From the NCBI RefSeq assembly GCF_932276165.1, contig NC_063992.1:3792001-3856000 (forward strand): DNA of 64,000 nucleotides. Reading direction: 5' to 3'. Shown one piece after another: positions 43,917 to 56,037 of the stretch; position 1 is the stretch's first letter, and each line of letters starts with the position of its first letter. Origin of the DNA: Plutella xylostella. Lineage: Eukaryota > Arthropoda > Insecta > Lepidoptera > Plutellidae. Both the position numbers and the translations under genes were made by a program. The notes beneath the pieces were generated by a model. It was not told the DNA's origin. It did no database searches and worked only from the letters and a program-made list of their open reading frames with translations.

Positions 43917-45507
43917 CACTGCCGGGCAATGAAATAGTTCCACCCACAAAATGCCGACAAAAACCTTAATATCTCCTAAGATATAGAACCTAGCTTCATG
44001 AATTAAAAAGTTTAATGAAATATAGTTTATTATGCAAACATTTTTAAATGCAAACTCTTTTTAATAGTGTTATTTTCGAAGCCATGGATAAAAAAAGATA
44101 AGAAGCAAAATTTTCGGGTTTGAAAGTTTAGGAAAACATTTGCTTCGTTTTTAGTTTTACTTTTTATTTCATTCCTTTTTTGTCGTTGTGAAATAATTAT
44201 GAAATTGTAAAGTCTTGCGGCTCTCGTACCCATAAATCATGCCTGTATCACGCGAGGATTGTGCGAGAATCATAATCATGGTGGACATGGGAACCAGCCA
44301 AAGAAATGCGGCCAGAATAATGGGTGTGACCCATACTACTGTACGACGAGTGATCTAAAGGTTTAGGGAGACTGGATTAAACCTGAGAAGACCAGGTACT
44401 GGCAAGCCAAGGTGCACAACAGTCCGAAAAGATCGATTTATTGCGGAAATCATGTTAAGAAAGCGACATCAGACGGGAGTAGCCGTTCAACAACAACTTC
44501 TACAAGTTCGATGGGAGCCAATAAGCGAGTGGACAGTCAGGAGACGTCTTGCCGAAAGAAGATTAAAGCATTACAAGCCAGAAAATGGCCCAAAACTGGA
44601 ACGGCATCATAAAGTTGCCCGATTTCGATACGCCCGTAATCATACAGAATGGGGTGAGGACGAATGGGGAAGAGTGATGTTCCCAGATGAGTCATAATTC
44701 ATGCTGTACCATCGTGATGGGAGGAAAAGAGTATACCGACAACCAGGAGAACATTTTTCACAAGTATGTTTTGAAGAAAAAATGGCACACGTCGGAGGCA
44801 GCTTTCGCGTGCGGGCGGGTAACTCCGCAGAGGGTCGAACAGCGTTAGTTCCAATCGAGAACGGGAATCTAACTACTGTGAGATACATCAATGAGGTCCT
44901 CAATGAACATGCTGGTCCGTTTTTGGCCAATATGGGCGAGAATGCAATGTTCATGCACGATAATACACGGGCGCACACTGCTCAAGTTGTAAATGAGTAT
45001 CTTCATGACGTAGGAATCCACAAAATGGAGTGGCCAGCAAGGAGCACCGATTTGAATCCAATTGAGCATGCTTGGGACGAGCTCGACAGACCTGTGAGAG
45101 ACCGAATTCCACCTCCAATTACACTTCGTGGCTGGAAAGACGAGCTCATCAAAGAATGGGAGAAAATTCCTCAGCATATGCTGAGGAATCTGGTATTCAG
45201 CATGCCCAATCGCGTAGAAGCTGTATTGAGAGCACGTGGAGGAAACACCAAGTACTGAGTTATCAAAATACCACGTTTACACCTAATAAACGCATAATTA
45301 GAGATTTTGTTTTATTTGCCAAATGCCCCATTTTTTTGAAAACATTTAATTTAAAATTTTATTACAATATTTTATTTTTTACATGGGAATATTCTGATGC
45401 GCAATTAAATATTCTTCAATATTGCAGAAGGCGTCATTAAGCTAGCATTTTCCGTTTAGGACTAATTTGATGTTATATCAGTGGAACTATTTCATTGCCC
45501 GGCAGTG
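43917..45507 (+). mobile_element. Tc1/mariner element, near full length (1591 bp), inactive
   Basis: The left end CACTGCCGGGCAATGAAATA and right end TATTTCATTGCCCGGCAGTG are exact inverted repeats (about 26 bp in all), each flanked by TA (43915-43916, 45508-45509). The transposase frame between them has two nonsense codons. The related MITE at 9379-9865 shares the ends and the ACTTCAATATTGCAG internal block. The MITE at 45530-46066, only ~20 bp away, does so too. Confidence 0.9.
44239..45258 (+). pseudogene. Tc1-type DD34E transposase with two in-frame stops
   Basis: From ATG at 44239 the frame runs 339 codons to TGA at 45256-45258, the usual Tc1 transposase size. It is broken only by TAA at codon 40 (44356-44358) and TAA at codon 153 (44695-44697). 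N-terminal helix-turn-helix: REDCARIIIMVDMG, then AARIMGV. A second DNA-binding domain: WTVRRRLAERRLKH. Catalytic residues: D150 (PDES), D241 (HDNTRAHTA) and E276 (NPIEHAWDEL). The last two are separated by 34 residues, so DD34E. The protein would cut and rejoin DNA at TA. There are no other frameshifts, so inactivation is recent and by point changes alone. Confidence 0.9.
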
Positions 45508-45529
45508 TATTACTATATGACTAATATGA

Positions 45530-46066
45530 CTGTCGCGAGCAATAAAAAAGTTCCATCCCCAAAATGTCGGCACCAAATGGCCCCAATTTACCTACACATT
45601 CAATTTAAAATTTGAACACTATATTTAGGTTTTTAGTTGCTAATATTCTGATGCCCTGTTAGATGTACTATCGAACAAAAAAGTGAGTTGCCACTTTTAA
45701 AACAAATCCTTTGCAATCCCAAATTTGCCTTTGCCTGTATTTTTAACCAACCCCATTATTTTAAATTTCTCCCTTTGTATTATTTATTGCTTTCGGACTT
45801 TCGCACCTTTAAGACAATGCAATGTTGTTTTGTGTTTACACATCTGGTGGCAATAGAGACAGTAACTTTTGGTCAACTTGTACCCAATTGGTCAAGAGCG
45901 AGTCATTGATGGCTGATGCCTGCAAAGGAAAATGATCGTTAAGGGGGTCCACACTTTTTTGTTCGATAGTACTTCAATATTGCAGACTAGGTCATTAAGG
46001 TAGCCTTTTCCGTTTAGGAGTATTTTAGTGTTATGTTATTGGTATTTTTCATTTCTCGGGAGTGCA
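45530..46066. mobile_element. Mariner-related MITE, interrupted by another MITE
   Basis: The left end (CGCGAGCAATAAAAAAGTTC) and right end (GGTATTTTTCATTTCTCGGG) are degraded versions of the mariner ends. The interior has ATTCTGATGCCCTGTT and CTTCAATATTGCAGAC as in the neighbour. It is a deletion derivative without transposase. Confidence 0.65.
45668..45969. mobile_element. 302-bp MITE nested in the mariner-related MITE
   Basis: Perfect 18-bp inverted ends CTATCGAACAAAAAAGTG flank it, with TA on both sides. The related MITE at 9379 shows the uninterrupted site (AATGTACTTCAATATTG), which proves a clean insertion at TA. The small open frame at 45688-45909 lies inside and has no recognisable domain. 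Confidence 0.88.
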
Positions 46067-47490
46067 ATTTATGTCGCAAATGCAGCTCTTGTTTAGTTTG
46101 TAATTCATATATTATAATTTTTACTAGAAATTACACTAACCACATCAAACTTTAATGCAGGATGGAACGTATTCCCAGCTTAGTCCAACTTAGTTCTAGT
46201 CCAGCACACTTTTACTAATTCAACGAATTATTCAACGTAACGAGACACTCCCGTCGCCCACAGCCACCATCCGCGCAAAATAACCAAAACGTCCGCATTC
46301 TAGTCTCTTATTATTTAACAAAGTTCTAGATTTAGCAGGCTCAGCTTGCCGCTTCCCTCAGGATTTCATTATTTAAGAAGACTTCGCAAGGCATGTGAAT
46401 CGTGACCCATTTTGACTACACGTCCCGCCCGCTGGGACCAAGTTACGTGGTTGAAAATTCATGTCATTTAGGGTCCGTGAATACATATTTGATTTTAGTA
46501 AAATTGAGGCTGGAACTGCCGACGAATCTGTAAAGTTTCACTGAACGGCCTCGAAGTTTGGCGTGTTTCTGTTTTTAGAACACCTTTTTGAGTTATTGCT
46601 CCGACGTTTAAGGCGATAAATTTGGGATACGTATACCTCTTTTGCAACACCCTGTAGGTTTATATACTGACAAGCTTGCTAGCTCACTAGCTTCCTGGCA
46701 GTGTGGCCTGCGCTTTACTAAGTGTAATCCGTGTGCACGCACGTACTCATGTTTACAACTGTTGACACTTTTTATTTGACTCCACGCTTCCGGATTTTAT
46801 TAGGTGCTTAGTCGTGTGTTCCGATGTATATTTTTTGTATTCCATTGTGTTCACAATACAATCTGCGGGGTTCTCTGACTGACGGATCTAATCAATCATA
46901 AAATAACAAATATTTTTATTGGTATAATATAGACTTACAAAGAACCTACTACAAATAATTGCCTCAATTAATATTGCATAGCCAATCAAATTGTACAATA
47001 AAATGTATTCCCTTTACCGCTTAGCCAAAGTTTGCCGAGTGCTTTGCAGGGCTTACCTTACAAAGTGCTGCGGTAATCACTGGTTTCCGAATAATGAATG
47101 ACTATTGAATGTTTTATAAGCGACAGAGGGCGTTGTTTGTTCGCCGTGTACCTACTTAGGGCTAATTGAATTAGTGTCGCAGCAACGAATTACTCGCCCT
47201 CAGTTTAAATTAACTTGTTACTGCCGCGGTCGCCGCGCCGGTTGCCCAAAACTTGCCTAATTTTGCAGGAGCTACATCAAACTCCGCTCTGCTCCTGCGG
47301 CCCTGGTTCTCTCACGTGACTTTTCTGGACTAATTAGTTTTGCCTCTGTTTATTTTACTTAACTTCTCGTTTTACGTGTGTGATTTATGATGCGGGGAGC
47401 GTTTGTAATTTGCGTAGCAACAACTTGTATTATTTTGAAAGTACTGGCGGGGAGGTGTGAGGTTAAAGATGTATTTTGTGTATATGTTAC
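46067..47490. other. Unassigned DNA
   Basis: No supported gene. The part 47160-47330 is GC-richer and not obviously repetitive, so it may be unique non-coding sequence. Confidence 0.4.
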
Positions 47491-48372
47491 TGTAAAAGCC
47501 CGAACAACGGTAAATCCTAGGATTTACCAGTAAATCTTAGGATTTACCAGTAAATCTTAGGATTTACCAACATGAGTTGGTAAATGTAAGGATTTGTGAA
47601 AATGGGTCATTTTTTTCGTGCTTTTACCATTAGAATTTGGTAAATGCTAGGTTTTACCACTGACACCTAGTAAAAGTTGGTTTTGGGAATAAAACAAAGA
47701 TTAATTATTACCTATTCATTTATTTCAATCAAAAACTTAAATTATTTTCTTTCAGAATTTATATTATTTTTTATGAACAGTCATTTTAAAACCTTTAAAT
47801 CAACATAATTATTTTAAAAATGTGTAATAATCAAGTTCGGTTAGTTATAAGTTATCATCATCATCACGACTCATTACGTCCCCACTGCTGGGGCACGGGT
47901 CTCCTTCCAATGAAGGAAGGGTTTCGATCTAGTCCACCACGCTGGCCTAGTGCGGGTTGGTGGACCCCAACACAAGCAAGCTTGTGCTGAGCGAGTTGTC
48001 GGGTAAGTGGGCAACCCGACTGTCAGACGTTTTCAAGACGCCCGAAGGCCTCTGACTAGGCTTAACGACTGCTGCCGAAGCAGCGACCGGGACCCACGGC
48101 TTAACGTGCCTTCCGAAGCACGAAAGCATCCAGAAAAGAACCACTTGAAATTCGGTCACCCATCCAATGGCTGACCATGGTGGTTGTTGCTAAACCTCAG
48201 TGATCAGTTACGATCACTGAAGCCCGCTCGACTACGGACGCTTTGTTCGACTACGGAGGTTATAAGTTATAACCTGGCTTTTTCAACATTTACCGTGCCT
48301 TAATGTAAATCCTAAGATTTACCAAGTGAATAGTGGTAAAAGTGCGAATCGCAAAATCTTTCGGGCTTTTAC
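47491..48372. mobile_element. MITE built of palindromic AAATCCTAGGATTTACC units, split by a SINE
   Basis: GTAAAAGCCCGAA (47491) and TTCGGGCTTTTAC (about 48360-48372) form inverted ends. The left part has three nearly identical units of about 20 bp, each self-complementary (AAATCYTAGGATTTACCAGT), at 47511-47570. Related units lie on the right side too, continuing to about 48420. A 403-bp SINE interrupts it. Confidence 0.55.
47856..48258 (-). mobile_element. 5S-rRNA-derived SINE (SINE3 type)
   Basis: On the minus strand the 5' part reads ACTGAGGTTTAGCAACAACC, then CATTGGATGGGTGACCG. These match the A-box and C-box of the internal 5S rRNA promoter (AAGCAAC and TTGGATGGGTGACCG). The body is unrelated to 5S and the 3' part (CCAGCGTGGTGGACTAG, GGAGACCCGTGCCCCAGCAG) looks like a LINE-type tail ending in (GAT)n. 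A 12-bp duplication GTTATAAGTTAT flanks it (47844-47855 and 48259-48270), so the insertion is precise. Only about 70 nt are 5S-like, so it is not a 5S gene. Confidence 0.75.
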
Positions 48373-48419
48373 CATTAAGAGTTGGTAAATCTTAGGTTTT
48401 ACGCGTAAATCTTAGGTTT

Positions 48420-48790
48420 TTTTTTTTTATAATCTTTATTATTTATAGGGACTTTTGTACACTATGTAGTGACTATGACAGTCCCATCGTGACTATTATA
48501 CTAACATTTACAAATAATTAATAATTCAATTTACAGTAACATATACACATCAAAAATGGGATAGTTTTATAAATAAAAAACAAATAAGAGTCGTTAATAC
48601 TATAATATACCTGAAGTTTATAATGGAGATCTTTTCACTATTACTCATATTTTTTATCACAACCAGGTGACAAAAAATACAGGTAAAGTTCCTTAGATTT
48701 AAATTCTAACAAGAATTTGCCACCCAAATAGTCTTTCAGCCAACCTTTAAACCTGTAATACAGTGAAGTGTGTTACAACCTGCAGCGAAG
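48420..48790 (-). mobile_element. LINE 3' end fragment
   Basis: The T-run at 48418-48430 is a poly(A) tail on the minus strand, preceded by AATAAAGATTATA. A short open reading of about 35 codons (RFKGWLKDYLGGKFL) at the far end could be the polymerase C-terminus. Family uncertain. Confidence 0.4.
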
Positions 48791-51238
48791 CACTGGAGCT
48801 CTTTTATATACTCGCTTTCCACTTTCTTTGCACACATGATCGAATTTCATTCACCTGAATAATCTAGTACAACCTATATGTACGTAGTACGTACATACTC
48901 TTTGGGACCGCCAAAGAAATACCTCTGTCATCAGCTTAATAACATTTTATACAAAAACGGCTTTTATTAGAACCTGATTTCACTTTTTTTTCTTTTGCTC
49001 GACTATAAAGGTAAAGTATTGAAAAGAAATCGAGCTCATTTAATTGATTTTTTCAATGCGCTGACAGTTATTGATCGTCGAAAAAAAATTCTATAGACAC
49101 TGCCGACCCTAAGAAAATCTGTTCAGCCATTGTTTAAATATGAACTTTATTCTGTGCGAAGTAAGGCTGTAAGTATACCAGAAAGGTTATTTATTACTGT
49201 TGTGTTTCATTCCCCTGATATATCGAGTATTTGCTGATAAAAGCTGTTTACTTCCAAGGATTATAAATTATTATAGCAAAAGCAACACAAAGGGTTTTAA
49301 TAATACGTACTTACGGGGTTTAAAAATGATGCTCCCGATAAATTTTACAACATGATTGGTTAAACTGAACAACTTTTAAACAAAATGTCGTAGAAGAGAA
49401 ACATTTAAGTATTTTCGATCCTTTGCATAGACTTTCTCCTTGAAGCTGAGACTCTTGATAAAAGTGAACGATAACTACCTACTTCGTCCCTGAAGTCTAA
49501 TTTACACACTGTTTCGTTTGTTGCAAAAAATTAGTAGACGTATTTGTTTTGTAAAGATATCTACTCATAATTTAATCATTTCAAAAAGCCTTACATATTG
49601 AACGAGTCAGATACTAATCACTTAGGTGCACGCCAACAGATGGCGCTAAAACCTATTACACTAACATCTTCGCTGCCTCAATGGCGTCCACTGTCTCCCT
49701 ATTTATCCCGAAGGCTGGTAGTCGTTACAGATATTGCGTTTTCATCAAATTAAAGTCGTCTGGCAGCTCACAGCTGTACATCCACTCAAAATAATTACTA
49801 TCTGTAGGAAAAACCCGGCCGGTCGGCTTTCTATAGGCGGAGCCGTGACGCTTCTGGAGTTGACGTTGTGACCTAAATGGACATTTTACGTCTTGGTACC
49901 ACTGGGTTTTTTTTTCTCCTATTTCTTGTAAGTAATTGTATTATGTTGTTTTATGATTTGATAGGGAAAACCCCTTTAATATATTTTTATACATTTCAAT
50001 TGTGTACAGATATAAATCGATCCAAAAGCCCTGATATAAAAATTATGCTCATGTTGTCTATTTTTTACAAATGAAACACTCGTCGGTTTCGTCGAGTTAA
50101 TTAACTAGTTTGACTATGGGCGCTACGATTGGCCGATTTTTTTAAGAATCAGTTTTTTTTTTTAATTAGGCACTTATTATATATATGAATCGATACGGCA
50201 TGAATGGAGACGTTGCTTAGAGTACATAGGAGCTCAATTTACTGAACAACAAAGTTCATGTCTCGCATCTACCTCAGTGGCGAACTAAGGAACTGTCGTT
50301 TTGATGGATGACTGCAAGCGAAATACCTACTCCATTTTCAGTCTTCATCTGTGCATCCTACAGTTTAATGTATGTATTACTATGCAATATGGTTGCTTAT
50401 ATACATTATCTCTAGTTTCTCTTCTTAGGTACATAAGTAATTCTTTCAACATGTGTTGCTTCTGTAAAGTTGATCGTCTATTTGTTTTGAACGCTACGTA
50501 ATTTCTGAATAGTTTTTAATGAATAGGAATTAATTGGAGCAATAGGCAAATATTTTCAGACAGAAAACCTTTGTTTCATGGAATTGGGATTTATTGTTAG
50601 ATAGGTAGGTACTACTTGTAGTAGTAGGTACGTAGGTAGGTATTTATTTGACTGATGGTAACGACAAAATGACTCTTTATCTATCAAAATTGTATGAAAC
50701 GACCAATATGGGATAGATGGTTACTGAAACTAACAGTACCTAAAGCTACCCTAGGTAGCATCGCAAACTCGAAAGGAAACCCGTACATACACAGGCCTTT
50801 GGTTGGTAAAATTTAATACACTTACTTCACAACCTCCATTGAAATAAACACAGGAATTTCAGTTTGTTTTGAAATGTTTGACGTTAGGCTTGTTCAAATA
50901 ACAGGCACCCGTGTTTGTTGATATTTTCTCTAGAATGGTATAATTGTTTAGTGCGAAGTGAAAATTTTATCAACTTTTTAGAAATTGTAAGTGGCAAGTA
51001 CCTAACTACATAATATATTAAATTATAATGTACAAAGGAAGTGTATTTAACACTACCACAACATAAAATATTCATATTTGACATTGACTTGATTTGAAAC
51101 CAACAGGATGGACAGCAAAAGCTCTTGTTTTGCCAACACAATTAAATCAAGTGTGCAAAATACTAAAAACCTACCCCATACTTATAGGTGACAAAGTTAC
51201 TGTATTACTATGAAAGCGTCCTCCTGAAGCGTCGTGTT
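48791..51238. other. Unassigned DNA
   Basis: No supported gene or clear element. Short GTAGGTA-type tandem motifs occur near 50600-50645. Confidence 0.4.
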
Positions 51239-51407
51239 AAGGTGAGTATAGACTACATTTACTTGTAACAGGACAACGAGCCGCTCTCTGACATGTACTA
51301 GTGTATCATCCTTTTACGAACTTTTTGTCATGCTTTTGCCTGTATTGTAACATTCTGAAGAACATTACGGAAATGCTCGACAAAATGTTGTAGTCTATAC
51401 TCACCTT
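51239..51407. mobile_element. 169-bp MITE
   Basis: AAGGTGAGTATAGACTACA at the left end and TGTAGTCTATACTCACCTT at the right end are exact 19-bp inverted repeats. No coding content. Target duplication unclear (T/A-rich). Confidence 0.8.
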
Positions 51408-52439
51408 TAGGCATAATATCCTCATTGATCAGTGATCACATAAATCATATTACAAACTACAATCAAAGTATTATACGTTATAATCAATGGAACGTCATGA
51501 AACCCACGAAAGCTATGGATCCACATGCAACTAATCGAAAACGCTTGCTTTGTGCAGGGATAGGTATGCAATTAGGCTTCTAGGAAATTCACACGTTTCG
51601 CCATTTGAGTTCACACGACATTAATTATATTGAAACGTAAGCACCCCCGAATAATTGTGCTATGTTCTAGCTTCAGGTAAATTAATACCTATTGAAAGTA
51701 AACACATACCTTACAATTGATAATGATGTATTTTTGTTTGATGGGAAAGGTTGAGAACGTTTTTATTATGCAAGAAATATAAACCATTTCGGCTTTGCTA
51801 TACTCCAAGTTTATCAAACCTAGTACATGTTGGCACCGACCGAGGGGTGGCGCTGCGGGAATATGCTCCCGATATACTTATTCCGAACACGTTTGCGGTT
51901 CAATTCGCATTTTCGGCTTTGCCAATGACAGACAAATTGGGTGGCGCACACGTGACGTATAGCGCTCCTTGCATCGAACCCGGGACCGCTACAAACTTTA
52001 CTTCCAAACTCCAATTTTCCCCCGCCGCATATGACTGCTCAACTCGATAAATGAAGTTTGTCTTTCGACTTTAAATATTAGGTTTATTTCGTGTGCCGCG
52101 ATAAAATGCAAATGGACTTCCGAAGCGTCGCGGTAGGGCTTGCCGCAAACAATGTACATAATTTGCGATTTTCAAATGGACAACATTTCAAAAAACTAAA
52201 GCTGCTATAAATCGAAAACCATTTCGAGATTTAGCTCTAAAGGCCACAAAAAAAATGTTTTTGTATTTTTTGGATGTATTATTTTCGAGAAAATCATAAA
52301 ATAGTAAAAAAGTGCTGATGACATCATGCATCAGGTGCGATGCATTTTGATGATCAAAGCCTATAGATTTAAAAACAAAGTAACTGTCACTTTCATTTTT
52401 GATTGACGTTGACGTTATATCGTGATGTTGTTGTTTATT
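51408..52439. other. Unassigned DNA
   Basis: No supported gene. The 99-codon frame at 51751-52050 has no domain and its complement is equally open, so I do not call it. Confidence 0.4.
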
Positions 52440-52656
52440 TGGGTCATTTTCACAAATTCTGTTCTGACACTTTCTGACTATTTTTTTTATTTATCATGTA
52501 AAATGGTTAGTACGTATTAAGAGATGACCTCTATATAATATGTCCCAGAGCATGCCACCGCCTACACAACTGAAAAAATGCTTCTGCTTATTTTTTTTCA
52601 TGATAAGTAGGTACTTTGTATCATCAGAAATATCAATGTCATTTGAAAATGACCCA
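52440..52656. mobile_element. Possible MITE
   Basis: TGGGTCATTTTCA and TGAAAATGACCCA are inverted ends 217 bp apart. The interior has weak self-complementarity (TTTATCATG and CATGATAA). No target duplication confirmed. Confidence 0.35.
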
Positions 52657-54499
52657 TTTGTTGGTTGGCATGTAAACAAAGTTTAAATGTGACTTGTCAG
52701 TGTCATTTATGTTTTTTTTCGAGACTAAGGCAATAGACAAAAATAAAAATTGAGCCTAATATGTGACGACACTTCCGGTTTTAAAATAATTAACTTTAAA
52801 GTTAAAAATAACATGCAAAAATTAATGTATATACAAAATAAAAAAATACGGGTCCTCTAATTTTTAATAAACTTTACGAATAGCTAATAAAAATATAGGG
52901 TAAAGAAAATGAAATGTTGTCCATTGAATAAGTTTTGGCGCTGAAGAGCTGTTTGCTCGCAAAAATGGTAGCTAATTACGTTTTCACTGCTTCGGCGTTG
53001 ATGATTTACATACCTGAGACCCGCCTCCCCTGCTGGTATTAACTATAAAAGTCTCAAAATCTTAGCATCAACTTTCCGTAACACTTAGCATACCAAATAG
53101 CAGCAGGAGTTTACAAAGTTCACTAATTAGACGGTTTCAGCTCTGAGTTATGTGTTTTGCTCTCGGCTTCAGCTACCTTCTAGAAAGTTACACTGAGCTC
53201 GTAGAAAAATTAAAATATTAAGGGTCTGCAATAGGGAATCGAGGGTTGGCATTGTCATAGAATTATGTAGTAAATGATGCTCTACAGCCTTGAAAAAAAT
53301 CACACAGGTAGTTGAAGAGTCTAGCTAGGTGCTGAATCATTCGAATTTAAGTAAATGATTATGGATAACTGTAAATTAATTTCAGAATATCAAGAAAAAC
53401 CAGTCAATCACACTCCCGTATTGTAACAACTGTGTCGTAATTATAAAGAATTTTCATATGATTTTTATCATATTATAAAGTTAAAGGCTTGGACTAGGCG
53501 CTAAATACCTTGTTTTTTAATAAACACACACTTATTTTGTGTAAATTAATCCCAAACTTGAGCAATTTTTTTCCCTCAAATCTTCATACAAATATCTATG
53601 GCGGCTTTCTGTGTTATAAAATCATAAACACAAGTGACGTTTGACTCAGTTGGCCGCTGGCCTCCAAAGAAGGGTCACGTCGGTTTAGGCAGCACTGACA
53701 GCTGTCTTAGCGATCTTATCGTGTACAGATACAAAATCACTGCACATTGGTTGTCATTGCACTTTTTCAACTTTTATGACACCAACATAATTTGATTTGA
53801 AATTGAGGAAGCATAATTCTTCCAGTATATTCAATACATTAAATTAAATTAGATAGTGTGCAATATTCTCGTGATATTACAGTCTCGTAAAGGTCTGATG
53901 AGGAGCAGGAATATAGCGAATGGATCTAAGTGATGACAATACGCACGAACATTAGGTTAGGGATCAAAAATACAGTCTCTTGGTGCTGGTTGAGGTATGG
54001 TCTCGTGAGGATCTGATGAGGGCAGTAACACGGTGGTGGCTCAATTTTATTTCAAAGATGTTAATAGCTAAAAGCATCGAGTTTGGGCTATTAAGTATGT
54101 TTTTCAGAGAGAGAGAAAGAGATTTTGTTTTTCCTCTGGATCCGTTAGGTTTACTGGGTTTACTAAGTTCATTCTGTTAATGGCATCAAGTTGTTATGTG
54201 TTCATAAGTAATAATTATTTATTAACAAAATGCTGTTGATTCTCCACGAAAATGTAAAAATAAAAATAAAATAAATAAAAATAAATTCGTAACGTAAACT
54301 TGTCAATGACGGAATTTCTTCTATAGACAGTAGCCACAAAAAAAAACAAACGATAGATGGCGTGATTTGAAGATAAAGATACATTTTTTCGACACATAGA
54401 CAGCAACAACAAAAAAAATACAGATTTAAAGAAAAGAAACACATACTTATACAAAACAACAAAGAAAAAAAAGGATACACATCAAAATAACTGGAAAAA
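52657..54499. other. Unassigned AT-rich DNA
   Basis: No supported gene. Low-complexity A/T tracts near 54240-54480 create open frames rich in Phe and Lys without meaning. Confidence 0.4.
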
Positions 54500-54715
54500 A
54501 TATAAGCCCCAATTTACTTGTGTGGGACAGGGAGTACCATAATATTTTTTTTGGGGTACTCCCCATCTATGCGAAATATAAGCTTGATATCTTTACCCGT
54601 TTCTGAGAAAAAGGGCGGTGACAGACAGTCAGTCAGACAGACGGACAACAAAGAGATCCTATAACGGTTGCTTTTTTCTTTTGACGTTCGAAACCCTAAA
54701 ATTAAGTAAAAATAT
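54500..54715. repeat. Interspersed repeat fragment common in Lepidoptera
   Basis: Contains CTTGATATCTTTACCCGTTT, GAGAAAAAGGGCGGTGACAG and a following CAGAC-rich stretch, ending ...CGAAACCCTAAA. I recognise this as a widespread lepidopteran repeat but cannot name its class. Confidence 0.45.
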
Positions 54716-55079
54716 TATGCTGCCAAAAAATGTACTTACAGGTATTGAAAAAGCGGTATATAAACAAATTATACCAGCAGAGGGTTCACCATTTAGCTGA
54801 ATGTTACTTAGAAAACGGCCTTGAGTGGCGGTCAAGTTGGTCCCCGCCTGCGATACTTTCCATTAACATTGGGACTCGTTTTCATGTTTTTAGCGTACAG
54901 TCAGGTTTTTAGTTTTTTATAATTGTATTTTTTTATTTGTAACTTTTTAGTTGTTTTTATTTTATGAAATTTTACGTCGGTAGGTAGTTCATGATCATTT
55001 TTTATTTCAATAATTTTGGTGTTGTTATTTAAATACCTTCAATATGCATATTTTTGTAATGTGAAAATCAAGTCCTTTC

Positions 55080-55345
55080 ATTTGATACCTTACACGGCAA
55101 AGTTGAATTATTATTTTTTCGATCATCACGTTATGTCCTCAAGAGGGCGCTATGTACATTTTAATGGAACGTCACATAGCCTATAGCCATCGCGCCATCA
55201 ATACGCTTCTAACAATACCTCATACATCAAAATTTATCAAGCCGTTTAGGCTACAGGAGGGAACAAAGAAACAGACAAACATACATATATACATACATAC
55301 AATCAAAAAACATTACCCTCCTCCTTCGGCAGTCGGGTAAAAAGG
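55080..55345. repeat. Interspersed repeat fragment
   Basis: The block TTTCATTTGATACCTTACAC at the left and CCTCCTCCTTCGGCAGTCGG at the right, with CATACATA simple repeat between them, resembles a common lepidopteran repeat. Class unknown. Confidence 0.4.
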
Positions 55346-55353
55346 AGTAAGAC

Positions 55354-55518
55354 AGGGGGTCATTCTGAACTTTTGCTCTACGAGTTTTGGAAATTAACAA
55401 AAAAAAACCTTTTTCATAGAAACTTTGTTGGACATGTGACTTTTTGCCATGGAAAACGAATATTTTTTTTCGCGAATTTGTAAATCTCGTAGAACAAAAG
55501 TTGTTCAGAATGACCCCT
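55354..55518. mobile_element. 165-bp MITE
   Basis: GGGGTCATTCTGAACTTTTG at the left and the inverted CAAAAGTTGTTCAGAATGAC at the right (one 2-base difference), continuing to CTCTACGAG / CTCGTAGA, form ~30-bp inverted ends. Confidence 0.65.
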
Positions 55519-56037
55519 TGAGTCATCCCCTTTTGGCTTAGTATAGCCCTTTTGCGACACTATGTATTTACTTTGCTTTGTCGTCGGGGTTCAGTTGGCT
55601 GGAGGATGCCCGAAACTTATTATCTACACTTTAATACTTTTAGTTACCTTTCTACAAGTAAATACCACATTTGTTTGAGAAAGTTAATCGGGTTCCGAGT
55701 ATAGAGTAAAGTGGCACCCCTATTAATTTCTACTCTTTCCTGGTGCCTACCAGTGTAAGTAAGAATTATACTTACTTACCCTAAAATCACCCAAAATGTA
55801 CTTGAACATAATTGTCAATAAAGTTGGCGAGTAAAAGTTTATCGACCCACTGTGCAAACTTACATGTGTGCGTGTCACTGCGTGTGCTGTGTGAAGAGCA
55901 TTGAAAACCCAAAATTGGCGCGGCACGTCACCCTGTACGGGCCCTTAAGACGGTGTTAGGCTTGGAAAAATATTTAGCTATTGCATTTTTTTATTATAGG
56001 TTAGGTATACTTAGGTCAGCTTCATCATTTACCTATT
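55519..56037. other. Unassigned DNA
   Basis: No gene or repeat identified up to the Gypsy LTR. Confidence 0.4.

Noticed and set aside
48150..48230. 5S rRNA gene
   Set aside because: Only the promoter-like parts resemble 5S. The rest is SINE body within a 12-bp duplication.
51751..52050. 99-codon gene
   Set aside because: No recognisable domain, no splice or promoter context, and both strands are equally open.
54202..54480. Hydrophobic minus-strand membrane protein
   Set aside because: Low-complexity A/T tract gives Phe/Leu/Tyr codons; two overlapping frames look alike.
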